Source: Hymenobacter metallicola
GTDB lineage: Bacteria > Bacteroidota > Bacteroidia > Cytophagales > Hymenobacteraceae
Assembly: GCF_004745645.1 (NCBI RefSeq)
Contig: NZ_SRMB01000001.1
Location: 620,001 to 684,000 of the forward strand
Direction: 5' to 3'
DNA length: 64,000 bases
The notes under the pieces are model-generated. The model made no database searches. It saw nothing but the letters and a program-made list of their open reading frames with translations, and was not told the DNA's origin. This document shows positions 43,983 to 54,790 of the stretch, piece by piece; position 1 is the first letter of the stretch; every line of letters begins with the position of its first letter. Both the position numbers and the translations under genes were made by a program.

Positions 43983-45722
43983 ATGCAAACAGCCTCCGCC
44001 GTACGTGAGCAACCCACTGTGCCCGCGTCGACTGGTCATCCCAAGGGCCTGTATGTGCTCTTCGCTACCGAAATGTGGGAGCGTTTCAGCTACTACGGCA
44101 TGCGCGCCCTCTTATCGTTGTACATGATCAAAGCGCTCCTGATGAACAAGGAGATGTCTTCGCTCATTTATGGCAACTATACCAGCCTTGTATACCTGAC
44201 GCCGCTGCTGGGTGGCTACGTTGCCGACCGTTACTGGGGCAACCGGCGCTCTATTCTGTTTGGGGGCTTGCTGATGGCAGCAGGGCAGTTCGCTTTGTTT
44301 TTTAGCGCTTCCATGTACCAGGTCGGCCAGACGGCCGTGCCCTCCTCCCAACTGCTGTTGTTCTTTCTGGGCCTGGGCTGCCTGATTTTTGGTAACGGCT
44401 TTTTCAAGCCTAATATCTCCTCGATGGTAGGGTCGCTGTATCCCAAAGGCGACTCCCGCATCGATGCCGCCTACACCATTTTCTACATGGGCATCAACCT
44501 GGGCGCGTTTTTCTCGCCCCTGGTGTGCGGTACGCTAGGCGACACCGGCAACCCTGCCGACTTTAAGTGGGGCTTCCTGGCCGCCGGTTTCGGCATGCTG
44601 CTGGGCTCCATTACCTTCGAGCTGCTCAAAAACAAGTACGTCGTAACGGCCGAGGGTGCCCCGCTGGGCGCCAAGCCCGAGCGCACGGTAGAAGCTTCGC
44701 CAGTGGTGCCCGTGCAGACCGACGGTCCGGTGCGCTCCGAAACCATTGCCCAGCCCACCAAGAGCTTTGCCAGCAAGCTGCCCATGCTCATCGGTATCTT
44801 CGTGGTGGTGTATGCCGCTATTGCCTGGATTATGAACCGGGACTGGATTGGGGCCCTCGTATTCTCGGCCATGATTGTGGCCCCGGTTACCATCCTGACC
44901 GACCCGACGCTCACCGCCCGCGAAAAGCAGAAGATCTACGTTATTTTCATTCTGAGCTTCTTCGTAATCTTCTTCTGGGGCACGTTTGAGCAGGCCGGCG
45001 CTTCGCTGACCTTCTTTGCCGACGAGCAAACGGACCGGCAGCTGGGCTCTTATACCGTGCCCGCTTCGTACTTCCAGTCGGCTAATGCCTTGTTCATCAT
45101 CGTGTTTGCGCCAATCTTCGCCGTACTCTGGACGTGGATGGGCAAGCGCGGCACCGAACCTTCCTCGCCGCTGAAAATGGCTATCAGCCTACTGCTGATG
45201 GCAGTTGGCTACCTCATCATTGCCTTCGGTGTGCGCGGGGTTGATGCCAGCACCAAAGTGAGCATGTTTTGGCTGATTACCATGTACATGGTACATACCT
45301 TTGCCGAGCTGTGCTTATCGCCGATTGGTTTGGCCTTGGTAAACAAGCTGGCTCCGGCCCGCTTTGCTTCCCTGCTGATGGCCGTGTGGTTCTTGGCTAC
45401 GGCCGCCGGCAACAAGCTGGCCGGGGTATTGTCGGGCCTGTATCCTCCCGGCCCCGGCGAATTTGCCAAAGCCTCCAAGGCTGGCATCGACCTGCCCGGC
45501 ATTCTGAACGGTACTTCCCAGGCTACCGCCGACGTAACGGCCAAGCTGACTGAGTTGGAGCTGACTTCGCACTGGCCTTCTTTCCTGGGCTTTCAAATCA
45601 CCAGCCTCTACGACTTCTTCCTGATTTTCGTCGGGTTGTCGGCTGTGGCCTCCGCCATTCTGTTTGTTCTGTACAAGCGCCTCAACACGATGATGGCCGA
45701 GCCGGTAGCGCCCGTCGCTTAA
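43983..45722 (+). CDS. POT/PTR2 family peptide transporter
   Basis: 579-residue proton-coupled oligopeptide symporter of the inner membrane (MFS, about 14 membrane helices). The family ExxER-type motif is in ATEMWERFSYYGMRALL; GYVADRYWGNRR and FKPNISSMVGSLYPKGD follow in the standard order. A hydrophilic insert near 220-260 (GAKPERTVEASPVVPV) separates the halves. ATG 43983 was chosen; upstream frame to 43860 is not protein-like. Di- and tripeptide uptake fits the exported peptidases elsewhere in the window. Confidence 0.94.
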   Translation: MQTASAVREQPTVPASTGHPKGLYVLFATEMWERFSYYGMRALLSLYMIKALLMNKEMSSLIYGNYTSLVYLTPLLGGYVADRYWGNRRSILFGGLLMAAGQFALFFSASMYQVGQTAVPSSQLLLFFLGLGCLIFGNGFFKPNISSMVGSLYPKGDSRIDAAYTIFYMGINLGAFFSPLVCGTLGDTGNPADFKWGFLAAGFGMLLGSITFELLKNKYVVTAEGAPLGAKPERTVEASPVVPVQTDGPVRSETIAQPTKSFASKLPMLIGIFVVVYAAIAWIMNRDWIGALVFSAMIVAPVTILTDPTLTAREKQKIYVIFILSFFVIFFWGTFEQAGASLTFFADEQTDRQLGSYTVPASYFQSANALFIIVFAPIFAVLWTWMGKRGTEPSSPLKMAISLLLMAVGYLIIAFGVRGVDASTKVSMFWLITMYMVHTFAELCLSPIGLALVNKLAPARFASLLMAVWFLATAAGNKLAGVLSGLYPPGPGEFAKASKAGIDLPGILNGTSQATADVTAKLTELELTSHWPSFLGFQITSLYDFFLIFVGLSAVASAILFVLYKRLNTMMAEPVAPVA

Positions 45723-45743
45723 GCTTCTGCTGCTTCCTGTGTC

Positions 45744-45785
45744 AAGAAAAAGCCCCACTGCTAAAAAACAGTGGGGCTTTTTCTT
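45744..45785 (+). terminator. terminator of POT transporter
   Basis: 17-bp perfect stem AAGAAAAAGCCCCACTG / CAGTGGGGCTTTTTCTT. Confidence 0.85.
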
Positions 45786-45804
45786 GGCCTAATCCCCCAA
45801 CTAT

Positions 45805-46452
45805 ATGCATAACTCTACTCTGCTGGCCGCCCCCGAAGTGCCGGCTTCCGCCCCACTTAGTCCACGCTGGGTGCTGGGGGCCATCCAGACAATCCTAGGG
45901 CTGGGCCTGCTGGCTCCCTTTGGGTACAGGCTCTCTACCACGCAGGAACTACTCGTCGGGTTTTCCCTGCTCAATGCCAGTATGCTGCTAGTCGGTGGGT
46001 GACAGATCTATACTGGGGAGTGCGGCGGACGCTGCTCGTCGCACTTGGGTATGGGGCTTTGGCTGGTGTTTTTTTAGGTAGGCCAACCGCTCTGGGTGAA
46101 AATGGCAGCTTGCTCTTGCCGATGCTGCTGGTTGTGCTCGCCACCGGGGGCGGGCTGCTGCTGCTCGGCTTGCTTGTGGCAGTAGGGGCGCTGGGGCGAG
46201 CTTCTTTGCGCGTTCTGGTTCGGGATTTTCTGCTGGTGCGCTTGGCGGCTGCCTCGGCCAGCGTGATGTTGCCCCTGGTAATGGGCACGGCTGCACACGG
46301 CCATAGCTTGCCTGCTCTTCTTGCTCCCAATTCTGATTAGCCTCCACGGCCCGGCTACTGCCAAAGCCCGCCTGATGGCGCTCTGCCTGGTTCTTAGCGT
46401 TGTAGCATCCGAACTGGCTACTGGTTTAATCACTAGTATCTGGCCTTCCTAA
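45805..46452 (+). pseudogene. frame-disrupted polytopic membrane protein
   Basis: Three successive frames together read as one membrane protein of about 200 residues. Frame 1 (45805-46002) ends LLNASMLLVGG at a TGA that overlaps a GTG of frame 2 (45999-46340, GVRRTLLVALGYGALAGVFL onward). Frame 2 stops at TAG 46338, and a third frame continues hydrophobically (LLPILISLHGPATAKARLMA, then VVASELATGLI) to the TAA at 46450-46452. Each piece is hydrophobic with similar composition, so I infer two frameshifts in an original gene, or sequencing errors. Translational coupling of separate peptides is a weaker alternative. No family recognised. Confidence 0.5.
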
Positions 46453-46472
46453 CCAGTCTGATAGAGGTAGTG

Positions 46473-46527
46473 CGCTAATAAGAAAAGCCCCGCCGGAACC
46501 TGTCCAGCGGGGCTTTTCTTATTAGCG
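46473..46527. terminator. bidirectional terminator, 21-bp perfect stem, downstream of groEL
   Basis: 46473-46493 pairs with 46507-46527 (CGCTAATAAGAAAAGCCCCGC), leaving a 13-base loop. Confidence 0.85.
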
Positions 46528-46553
46528 AGGTCAGCTGAGCTGGCCGGGGCTGA

Positions 46554-48233
<1,680 letters not shown>

Positions 48234-48524
48234 TTACAGGACAGCGAAAATGTCCGATTCGCGCATGATCAGGTAGTCCTGGCCATCCACGGTGATTTCA
48301 GTACCGGCATATTTGCCGTACAGGACCTGGTCGCCCACTTTTACCTGCGGCTGAATCAGCGTGCCACTGTCGGCCACTTTGCCTTCGCCTACAGCCACTA
48401 CTTCGCCACGCTGGGGCTTTTCTTTTGCTGTATCGGGAATGATGATGCCCGATTTGGTTTTCTCCTCAGCAGCAGCCGGTGCAATGATGACGCGGTCAGC
48501 CAGCGGTTTCATGCTTAGTGACAT
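48234..48524 (-). CDS. groES: co-chaperonin GroES
   Basis: 96-residue co-chaperonin that caps GroEL. Includes [19 protein letters not shown], the mobile loop [18 protein letters not shown] and the end [13 protein letters not shown] 48524 (MSLSMKP) or the inner ATG at residue 5 may be the start. The operon lacks a CIRCE element; instead an imperfect palindrome lies at 48600-48645 upstream. Confidence 0.97.
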   Translation of the reverse strand: MSLSMKPLADRVIIAPAAAEEKTKSGIIIPDTAKEKPQRGEVVAVGEGKVADSGTLIQPQVKVGDQVLYGKYAGTEITVDGQDYLIMRESDIFAVL

Positions 48525-48599
48525 ATTGTTCGTTTTGGTTGAAAGGGTTGGTTGAAATGAACCTGTGCCGCAGGCAACACTTCTTGTGCCAGCCTAGCC

Positions 48600-48645
48600 A
48601 AACCTGACAGAATGAACCTTTTTAGTTCTATTCTCAGTCAGGTTT
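48600..48645. promoter_or_regulatory. imperfect palindrome upstream of groES
   Basis: AAACCTGACAGAATGAAC (48600-48617) and GTTCTATTCTCAGTCAGGTTT are inverse repeats apart from two small insertions. It lies about 76-121 bases before the groES ATG. Possible operator or RNA hairpin. Confidence 0.35.
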
Positions 48646-48755
48646 TCACTTGCAGATGCCCACGTGTCAGGGTGAAGGCCGAAAAAGGCAGTATGATGAG
48701 CTGGCGTAGATAAAGGGCAAGTAGGCTCGGCCCGGCCTTGGTAGAGTCAAAAAAG

Positions 48756-48789
48756 AAGCCGCTGGCCCCACATAAGGAGCCAGCGGCTT
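48756..48789 (-). terminator. terminator of secG
   Basis: Stem AAGCCGCTGG / CCAGCGGCTT with a T run on the minus strand. Confidence 0.75.
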
Positions 48790-48812
48790 ACTATACAATC
48801 GGTGAAAACAGG

Positions 48813-49223
48813 CTATTGAGCCGGCGTGGTAGCAGCCGGGGCCGGAGCGGGCTGCTGCGCCGGAGCAGTGGCCGGAGCCGTAGCGCCAGGAGCGGTGGCT
48901 GCGCCGGGAGCACCCGGGGCCGGAGCGGCTGGGGGCAGCTTGGTTTCCAGGGCTTTCTGCTGGTTAACGCTGCGAACAGGGCCCGCGGCTTCGGAAGTAC
49001 CGTTGAGCACGTGGGTGCCCAGGGTCAGCACCATCAGCCCAATAGCAAAACCCCAGGTGAGGCGCTCCAGCAAATCACCGGTACGCTTTACGCCCATCAG
49101 GTTGGCTGCGCCGCCCGCGCCGAACTGGCTCGAGAGTCCGCCCCCTTTGGGGTTTTGGGCTAGCACTACCAGCGCCAGCAGCAAGCAGATAAACAGAATC
49201 AGGCCAATGAGAGCGTAATACAT
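48813..49223 (-). CDS. secG: preprotein translocase subunit SecG
   Basis: 136-residue small membrane subunit of the SecYEG channel. Two membrane helices (about 3-22 and 55-72) flank the conserved loop NPKGGGLSSQFGAGGAANL. The Pro/Ala/Gln-rich tail of 55 residues is longer than in E. coli SecG and probably disordered. It abuts the upstream TPR-like gene (stop at 49224). Confidence 0.95.
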   Translation of the reverse strand: MYYALIGLILFICLLLALVVLAQNPKGGGLSSQFGAGGAANLMGVKRTGDLLERLTWGFAIGLMVLTLGTHVLNGTSEAAGPVRSVNQQKALETKLPPAAPAPGAPGAATAPGATAPATAPAQQPAPAPAATTPAQ

Positions 49224-50729
49224 TTACTCGGTAGATTTCAGTTGTTGAATTTGGTCGGCAAAATACGCCTTTTTTTCCGGCTGACGCACCATTAGGCGTT
49301 CATATATTTCAATTGCCTTGTGCAGCTTGCCCTGGCGCACCATGATTTTAGCCAGGCTTTCGGAGGCCAGATCGGGGACTACTTGCGTGCTCCGCACCGA
49401 TAAATCGGCTTGCTCTTCGGCAGAGGCGGGCACCACTGCCGGGGTCCGCAGGCGGGGCTGGTTGCGCAAGAAGGTATTGATCAGGTCAAATGGGGAAGGC
49501 GGGGGCGGCGGGGCCGGCTGGTAGCGAGGAGCCACTTCGTGCAGCAGCGCATCGGGCGGAAAAAACTCGGTGTCTGGCAGCGAAACGGTGAATTCGTCGA
49601 TAGGCTGCAAGCTGTAGCCGTAGCGGCTACCGCTCCCCAGGGCATAACCCACCATGTCGTCGCCCCCAAAGCCCGCTACGGCTGGCCGCGGTAAGCTGAT
49701 GGGCGCCTCATCTTCACTGGGCAGCGGCAGCTCGTACAAGACAGCGTCGGAAGGGTCAGGAAAACCTAAGCCAAACTCAAAGCGCGAGGAACCGGCTTCC
49801 ACCGGTGGCCGGATCGGAGGGGCGACGGGCGGCAAGATATCCTCCTCGGCCGCTTCCGGGAGCACCGGTGCCGCCGCGTCTGTTTCCTCGGAAACTAAGG
49901 CCGGCACTTCGGCTTCCTCTGATAGAGCTTCTGGCTCTGTAGGAGCAACGAGGGTTTCGTGCTCGGTTTCCACTGCTTCTGGCCCGCCTGCCTCAGCTGC
50001 GGCGGGAGTAGCTAGTACCGTTGCGCCTTCGGCTTCCTGCGGCTCTTCTTCCGGAGCGTTGAATGTTATTACTGTTTCCGTCTGAGCGGAAAAGTCAGCA
50101 ACCGGTTCAGTAGCCTCTTCCGTAATTAGCTCCGAGTGAGCAGGCGCCGCATCTTCCTGGGTGGAGGTTACTTCGCTCTCCGCCAACTCACCCCGGAAAC
50201 CTGGCTCAGGCAGGTTCTGTGCTTCACTCGCCTCAACGTCAGAGCTACCGGGCCCAGAGGCAGCATCGGCTTCTGGTGCCGGTTGCTCCGGCTCCGTAGA
50301 AAAAGCAGGCAACTGGCTGGAATCGGGGGCGGCTGTAGTGGGCTGCTGTGCTTCGGCAGGTTGAGGAGTTGCAACAGGGGCTTCCAGTTCTGTCGAAACT
50401 TCTTCGTTAGGAAGGCGGGCAACCGGCACTTCCGCAACCGGTAGTGGCGCTGCCGGCAGTAATAGGGCAGCCGCGGGCACTGGCTCGGCCACGAGCGTCG
50501 GCTGTTCAATCAGCTGGCGCAGCAGTTGGCGGTCGGTGGCGTAGGTGGCGGCCCGGCGCAGGCGCTGACTGGCCAGCATACTGCCCTGGTCGTGGGCGGC
50601 TTTGGCCAGCAGCACATGCGCCGTTTGACAGTACGGAAATGCTGCCGCCAGTTGCTCCAGCTCACGAATCTCGGACTCCGAAATTGCGCTTACATGATCA
50701 AGAATTTGCAACAGCGACGCGCGGGTCAT
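49224..50729 (-). CDS. TPR-like protein with long acidic disordered middle
   Basis: 501-residue protein of unknown function. The N-terminus (SEIRELEQLAAAFPYCQTAH, then LLAKAAHDQG) and the C-terminus (ESLAKIMVRQGKLHKAIEIY, then ERLMVRQPEKKAYFADQIQQ) each read as single TPR-type helix pairs. About 350 residues between them are rich in Glu, Pro, Ala and Thr and probably unstructured. The same layout is common in Bacteroidota as a conserved hypothetical. ATG 50729 (MTRASLLQILD) is preferred over 50822. It is followed directly by secG and is probably in one operon with it. Confidence 0.8.
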   Translation of the reverse strand: MTRASLLQILDHVSAISESEIRELEQLAAAFPYCQTAHVLLAKAAHDQGSMLASQRLRRAATYATDRQLLRQLIEQPTLVAEPVPAAALLLPAAPLPVAEVPVARLPNEEVSTELEAPVATPQPAEAQQPTTAAPDSSQLPAFSTEPEQPAPEADAASGPGSSDVEASEAQNLPEPGFRGELAESEVTSTQEDAAPAHSELITEEATEPVADFSAQTETVITFNAPEEEPQEAEGATVLATPAAAEAGGPEAVETEHETLVAPTEPEALSEEAEVPALVSEETDAAAPVLPEAAEEDILPPVAPPIRPPVEAGSSRFEFGLGFPDPSDAVLYELPLPSEDEAPISLPRPAVAGFGGDDMVGYALGSGSRYGYSLQPIDEFTVSLPDTEFFPPDALLHEVAPRYQPAPPPPPSPFDLINTFLRNQPRLRTPAVVPASAEEQADLSVRSTQVVPDLASESLAKIMVRQGKLHKAIEIYERLMVRQPEKKAYFADQIQQLKSTE

Positions 50730-50871
50730 ACGGCAGGACAATGAGGGTAAGGCGTTAACAGCGCCGCCAGGGCGGGGGCGGCCAACGCACCAGGACAAAA
50801 CCGGTGGTTTGCGGGGCGGCAAAAGTGCATCAATTTACCCAGGAAACCCACTAAGTAGGAAAAACCGACGG

Positions 50872-51408
50872 TTACCAGTTCGCTACCGACTTATTGAAAG
50901 TATCGGTAATAATGTTGGTGGTAATGCGGCGCAAGGCCACCGGGTCGTTGTTGATACGGGCAATATCCTGGGCCGCCGGAAAGTCGCCGTAGCTCTGGAA
51001 CGTCTGCTCGAAATCCTGCTTGGGGTCTTTGGTATTCGTGAAGCGTACCCGCACCTGCATGGTCAGCCGGTTCACGCCCGCCTGGTCGACGCCGTTCTGA
51101 CTCTGAATAGCGGCGGGAGCAAAGTCGTAGGCTATGATCTGCCCTTCAAACTGCAGGTCTCCGTCGCGGGGCACGAGTTTGAGCGTGGTATTACGCTGAA
51201 AATAGTCCTTGAACTCCTCCGTAAAGCGCTGCGACAGAAAGGAAGGGCCGTTGTTGGCATTGTTCTGAAACGTCTGCACCGAATAGGTTTTCACCGAGGG
51301 GTCGATGCTGGTACCCGTGAAGGAGTAGACACTGCAACCGGCCAAGAGCGGCAACATAAGAAAAGTCACCAGCCAGACGGTCAGTTGCTTAGAGTTGCTC
51401 CAGGTCAT
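50872..51408 (-). CDS. LptE-like LPS assembly lipoprotein
   Basis: 178-residue outer membrane lipoprotein. Lipobox LLAGC (residues about 20-24) after a hydrophobic signal, and SVYSFTGTSIDPSVKTYSVQTF that resembles the LptE family plug partner of LptD. Known Bacteroidota LptE proteins have this length and start. It overlaps the end of the sigma-54-type activator gene by 20 bases, so they are co-transcribed. Confidence 0.88.
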   Translation of the reverse strand: MTWSNSKQLTVWLVTFLMLPLLAGCSVYSFTGTSIDPSVKTYSVQTFQNNANNGPSFLSQRFTEEFKDYFQRNTTLKLVPRDGDLQFEGQIIAYDFAPAAIQSQNGVDQAGVNRLTMQVRVRFTNTKDPKQDFEQTFQSYGDFPAAQDIARINNDPVALRRITTNIITDTFNKSVANW

Positions 51409-52711
51409 ATTGTTTCAGCTTGCGGTACAGGGTGCGTTCGGAAATGCCCAGGTCGTGGGCCGCGTACTTACGCTTGTTATGGTGTTTTTTCAGGGCCTTC
51501 ATAATCATCTCCTTTTCCTTGGCCTCCAGGGAAAGGGTTTCCTCCTCGGTTTCGTGCGGAATGTCTTCCACGCGCTGCGGCTCGTCTTCGTAAGTCGCGG
51601 CGTCTTCCACCGTTATTTCCGGGCGGGGCGTAATGAAATATTCGGTTGCGCCGCCTTCGGCAGGAGCAGAACGGGTCAGGCGGTTGTTTTCGTACACCGG
51701 GGCCACGTTCAGGTTATTAAATAAGTGGCTGTTTTGGCGTAGCAGTTCCTGCGCCTCGGCCGGGCGCTGACCAGCGGCCATATCGAGCACCATCTTTTTC
51801 AGGTCCGTCATGTCGCGGCGCATGTCGAAGAGCACCTTATAGAGCAGGTCCCGCTCGGAGTAGCTGTTGGCTTCGGCCCCGGCCCCGGAGGCACTCAGCA
51901 GCATGGGCAAGCGGCTGCTTTGCTCGGCCGGCAAGTATTGGCGCAGGCGGTTGGCATCTACGTCCCGCTCGGTTTCGAGCACCGACATCTGCTCGGCCAC
52001 GTTCTTAAGCTGGCGGATGTTGCCGGGGAAGCTGAAGCGCTGCAGTTCCGTTACGGCATCCGGGCTCAGGGCAATGGGCTTGACGCGGTAACGCTCGGCA
52101 AAGTCGGTGGCAAACTTTCTGAATAATAGATAAATATCGTCGCCTCGTTCACGCAACGGTGGAACCGTAATCGGGACGGTGTTGAGGCGGTAGTAGAGGT
52201 CTTCCCGGAACTTGCCTTCGCGCACGGCGTCGAGCAAATTCACGTTGGTAGCGGCCACCACGCGCACGTCGGTCTTCTGCACTTTGCTCGAGCCCACGCG
52301 GATAAACTCCCCGTTTTCGAGTACGCGCAGGAGCCGGGCTTGGGTGCCCAGCGGCATTTCCCCGATTTCATCGAGAAAGATCGTGCCCCCGTTGGTGACT
52401 TCGAAATAGCCTTTGCGGGCTTCCTGGGCCCCGGTAAACGAACCTTTCTCGTGCCCAAACAGCTCGGAGTCAATCGTACCCTCGGGAATGGCCCCGCAGT
52501 TGATGGCAATAAACTGCCCGTGCTTGCGGGGCGAGAGGGCGTGGATAATCTTGGAAAAAGATTCCTTGCCCGAGCCGCTTTCCCCGGTGATGAGCACCGT
52601 CATATCGGTGGGCGCCACCTGGGCCGCTACCTGGATGGCGTAGTTCAGCGCCGGCGCATTGCCGATAATGCCGAAGCGTTGCTTGATGGATTGTATTTCG
52701 GAAGGTGTCAA
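51389..52711 (-). CDS. sigma-54-type AAA+ transcription activator
   Basis: 440-residue bEBP-like regulator without a receiver domain. Walker A TGESGSGKES, the sigma-54 contact loop GSFTGAQE (GAFTGA variant with Ser), Walker B IFLDEIGEM, and the C-terminal Fis-type helix-turn-helix (NKRKYAAHDLGISERTLYRK). The Bacteroidota homologues lack canonical sigma-54 contacts; this form is common there. The start is TTG 52711 and lies only 4 bases from a GGTTTTT repeat array. Its real start may have been affected by that insertion. Confidence 0.9.
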   Translation of the reverse strand: MTPSEIQSIKQRFGIIGNAPALNYAIQVAAQVAPTDMTVLITGESGSGKESFSKIIHALSPRKHGQFIAINCGAIPEGTIDSELFGHEKGSFTGAQEARKGYFEVTNGGTIFLDEIGEMPLGTQARLLRVLENGEFIRVGSSKVQKTDVRVVAATNVNLLDAVREGKFREDLYYRLNTVPITVPPLRERGDDIYLLFRKFATDFAERYRVKPIALSPDAVTELQRFSFPGNIRQLKNVAEQMSVLETERDVDANRLRQYLPAEQSSRLPMLLSASGAGAEANSYSERDLLYKVLFDMRRDMTDLKKMVLDMAAGQRPAEAQELLRQNSHLFNNLNVAPVYENNRLTRSAPAEGGATEYFITPRPEITVEDAATYEDEPQRVEDIPHETEEETLSLEAKEKEMIMKALKKHHNKRKYAAHDLGISERTLYRKLKQYDLEQL

Positions 52712-52715
52712 GGGT

Positions 52716-52745
52716 GGTTTTTGGTTTTTGGTTTTTGGTTTTTGG
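52716..52745 (+). repeat. tandem GGTTTTT array, left flank of four-helix-bundle gene
   Basis: Four heptamer units plus GG. Inverse partner at 53195-53223. Confidence 0.75.
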
Positions 52746-52748
52746 CCA

Positions 52749-53126
52749 TCAACCCAATGAGCGGTAGTAGCGGATAAAGCCCTGCACTAACTGAATACAG
52801 CTGGCGATTTTCTCTTCTATAGCTTGTAGCTGTGCATTGGAAATAAATTCTAAATCAAAAGCGAGGTAGCATTGCGTTTCGAGTTCATATAATGAGCCCC
52901 GGGCAATAACCAGAAATTGAATGGTATCACGTGGATGTTGGCGGCCGCTGCCTTCACTGATGTTAGAAGGCACTGCCACTGCAGCCCGGCGCATCTGGCT
53001 GGTCAGACCAAACTTCTCCTCAGCCGGAAATGATTGGGTGAGCACATACACTAGTTTCACTAGTTCTCGGCTGTGCTGCCATACCCGCAAATCCTTGTAA
53101 TTATGCTGTCCAACCGGCTTTTCCAT
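52749..53126 (-). CDS. four-helix-bundle protein (23S rRNA IVP / Avd-like)
   Basis: 125-residue helical protein. HNYKDLRVWQHSRELVKLVY is the family N-terminus, followed by FPAEEKFGLTSQMRRAAVAV, PSNISEGSGR and RGSLYELETQ, the typical S23/IVP signature. Such proteins are encoded inside 23S intervening sequences or in intergenic spots; some relatives serve diversity-generating retroelements (Avd). No reverse transcriptase is nearby. It is bracketed by inverse GGTTTTT/AAAAACC repeats between miaB and the sigma-54 activator. Confidence 0.9.
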   Translation of the reverse strand: MEKPVGQHNYKDLRVWQHSRELVKLVYVLTQSFPAEEKFGLTSQMRRAAVAVPSNISEGSGRQHPRDTIQFLVIARGSLYELETQCYLAFDLEFISNAQLQAIEEKIASCIQLVQGFIRYYRSLG

Positions 53127-53194
53127 AAACTAAGAATAAGACGATCGGCGGTTAGCAATACTTCATGGACTACTGCAGAAATTGGCAGAACAAG

Positions 53195-53223
53195 CCAAAA
53201 ACCAAAAACAAATAACCAAAAAC
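53195..53223 (-). repeat. AAAAACC repeats, right flank of four-helix-bundle gene
   Basis: CCAAAAA units with a short interruption, inverse to 52716-52745. Confidence 0.7.
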
Positions 53224-53225
53224 AA

Positions 53226-54671
53226 CTACACAATTTCGCCTAAGAGCGCCGCGCCGGTGGTGCTGGTCACCAGTACGTTCACATAGTCGCCTTTTTGGGC
53301 GGTACCTTTGGGGAAGATGACCACCTGGTTCTGGCTGTTGCGGCCGCTGAGCTGCTCTTCCGACCGTTTGGAGCGGCCCTCGACCAGTACGCGGTGCACG
53401 CGGCCTACCATGCGGGCATAGCGGGCCCGGGCGTGGAGCTGCTGCCGGTCGATGACTTCCTGCAGGCGACGCTTCTTGACCTCCAGCGGCACGTCGTCGG
53501 CCAGCTTGCGGGCGGCCAGCGTGCCGGGGCGCTCGGAGTAGAAGAAGTTGTAGCCCATGTCGTACTGCACGAAGTCAATCAGGGTCAGGGTTTCCTGGTG
53601 CTCTTCCTCGGTTTCGGAGCAGAAGCCCGAAATCATGTCGGTGCTGATGGCGCAGTCGTCGCCCAGAATGCGGCGGATGGCCTGCACGCGCTCCTCGTAC
53701 CAGGGCCGGTCGTAGGTGCGGTTCATGAGCTTGAGCACCCGGGAGTTACCGCTCTGGGCGGGCAGGTGGATATACTTGCAGATGTTCTCGTACTTGCCCA
53801 TGGTGTAGAGCACCTCGTCGGTGATGTCCTTGGGGTGGGACGTGGAGAAGCGCACCCGCAGCTCGGGGCTGATCAGGGCCACGCGCTCCAGTAGCTGGGC
53901 GAAGTTGACGAACTCCTGGCCGTCTTCGGAAGTCCACTTGTAGGAGTCCACGTTCTGGCCCAGCAGGGTTACTTCCTTGTAGCCCTGGGCCACCAGGTCG
54001 CGGCACTCCTGCACGATGCTGTGCGCGTCGCGGCTCCGTTCGCGGCCCCGGGTGAAGGGCACCACGCAGAAGGAGCACATATTGTCGCAGCCCCGCATGA
54101 TGCTCACAAAGGCGGTAATGCCATTGGAATTCAGGCGCACGGGCGTGATGTCGGCGTAGGTTTCGTCGCGCGAGAGCAGCACGTTCACGGCTTTCTGCCC
54201 GCCGTCGACTTCGCGGATCAGGTTGGGCAGGTCGCGGTAGGCGTCGGGGCCCACGACGAGGTCGACGAGCTTTTCTTCCTCCAGGAACTTGCTTTTCAGG
54301 CGCTCGGCCATGCAGCCCAGCACGCCCACCAGCAGGCCGGGGTTGCGCTTTTTGTGGCTGTTGATCTGCGAGAGGCGCATGCGCACGGTCTGCTCGGCCT
54401 TTTCGCGGATGGAGCAGGTGTTGAGCAGGACCAAGTCGGCGTCACTGAGCTGCTCGGTGGTATCAAAGCCTTCCTCAAAAAGGATGGAGGAGACGATTTC
54501 GGAGTCGGAGAAATTCATCTGGCAGCCGTAGCTCTCGATATAGAGCTTGCGCTGCCGGCCGGTGCGGGTCGCCGGGCTGACGCGCACATCCTGAGCCGGT
54601 TGGTGGTCGGCCGTAGCAGCGGGAGCGGCGGGCGTATCCAGAAAGTCGAGGGTGAGCAGGGGCTGAGACAT
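53226..54671 (-). CDS. miaB: tRNA-2-methylthio-N6-dimethylallyladenosine synthase MiaB
   Basis: 481-residue radical-SAM methylthiotransferase that modifies i6A37 of tRNA. N-terminal UPF0004 domain with [15 protein letters not shown], the radical-SAM cluster [20 protein letters not shown] (CxxxCxxC), and a C-terminal TRAM domain ([19 protein letters not shown]). ATG 54671 (MSQPLLTLD) is preferred to 54686. Its stop lies 3 bases from the inverse repeat flanking the four-helix-bundle gene. Confidence 0.96.
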   Translation of the reverse strand: MSQPLLTLDFLDTPAAPAATADHQPAQDVRVSPATRTGRQRKLYIESYGCQMNFSDSEIVSSILFEEGFDTTEQLSDADLVLLNTCSIREKAEQTVRMRLSQINSHKKRNPGLLVGVLGCMAERLKSKFLEEEKLVDLVVGPDAYRDLPNLIREVDGGQKAVNVLLSRDETYADITPVRLNSNGITAFVSIMRGCDNMCSFCVVPFTRGRERSRDAHSIVQECRDLVAQGYKEVTLLGQNVDSYKWTSEDGQEFVNFAQLLERVALISPELRVRFSTSHPKDITDEVLYTMGKYENICKYIHLPAQSGNSRVLKLMNRTYDRPWYEERVQAIRRILGDDCAISTDMISGFCSETEEEHQETLTLIDFVQYDMGYNFFYSERPGTLAARKLADDVPLEVKKRRLQEVIDRQQLHARARYARMVGRVHRVLVEGRSKRSEEQLSGRNSQNQVVIFPKGTAQKGDYVNVLVTSTTGAALLGEIV

Positions 54672-54696
54672 AGGTATCGTAAACACAGAAGGAGGG

Positions 54697-54704
54697 CAAA
54701 GGTA
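54697..54704 (-). promoter_or_regulatory. miaB -7 element TACCTTTG
   Basis: Exact TAnnTTTG on the minus strand, 25 bases before the ATG at 54671. Confidence 0.5.
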
Positions 54705-54790
54705 ACGGTTTTTGCCCCAAAATGACAGAATGGCAGAGCTTGATAATGTGCTCAGGTGCTAATGTGGGGAATGTGAGAAGTGAAAAAGAC

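Noticed and set aside
48525..48812. CIRCE heat-shock element upstream of groES
   Set aside because: No TTAGCACTC-N9-GAGTGCTAA-like sequence is present; only an unrelated palindrome was found.
52749..53126. Avd of a diversity-generating retroelement
   Set aside because: No reverse transcriptase or variable/template repeat pair was noticed nearby, so IVP-like is the safer call.
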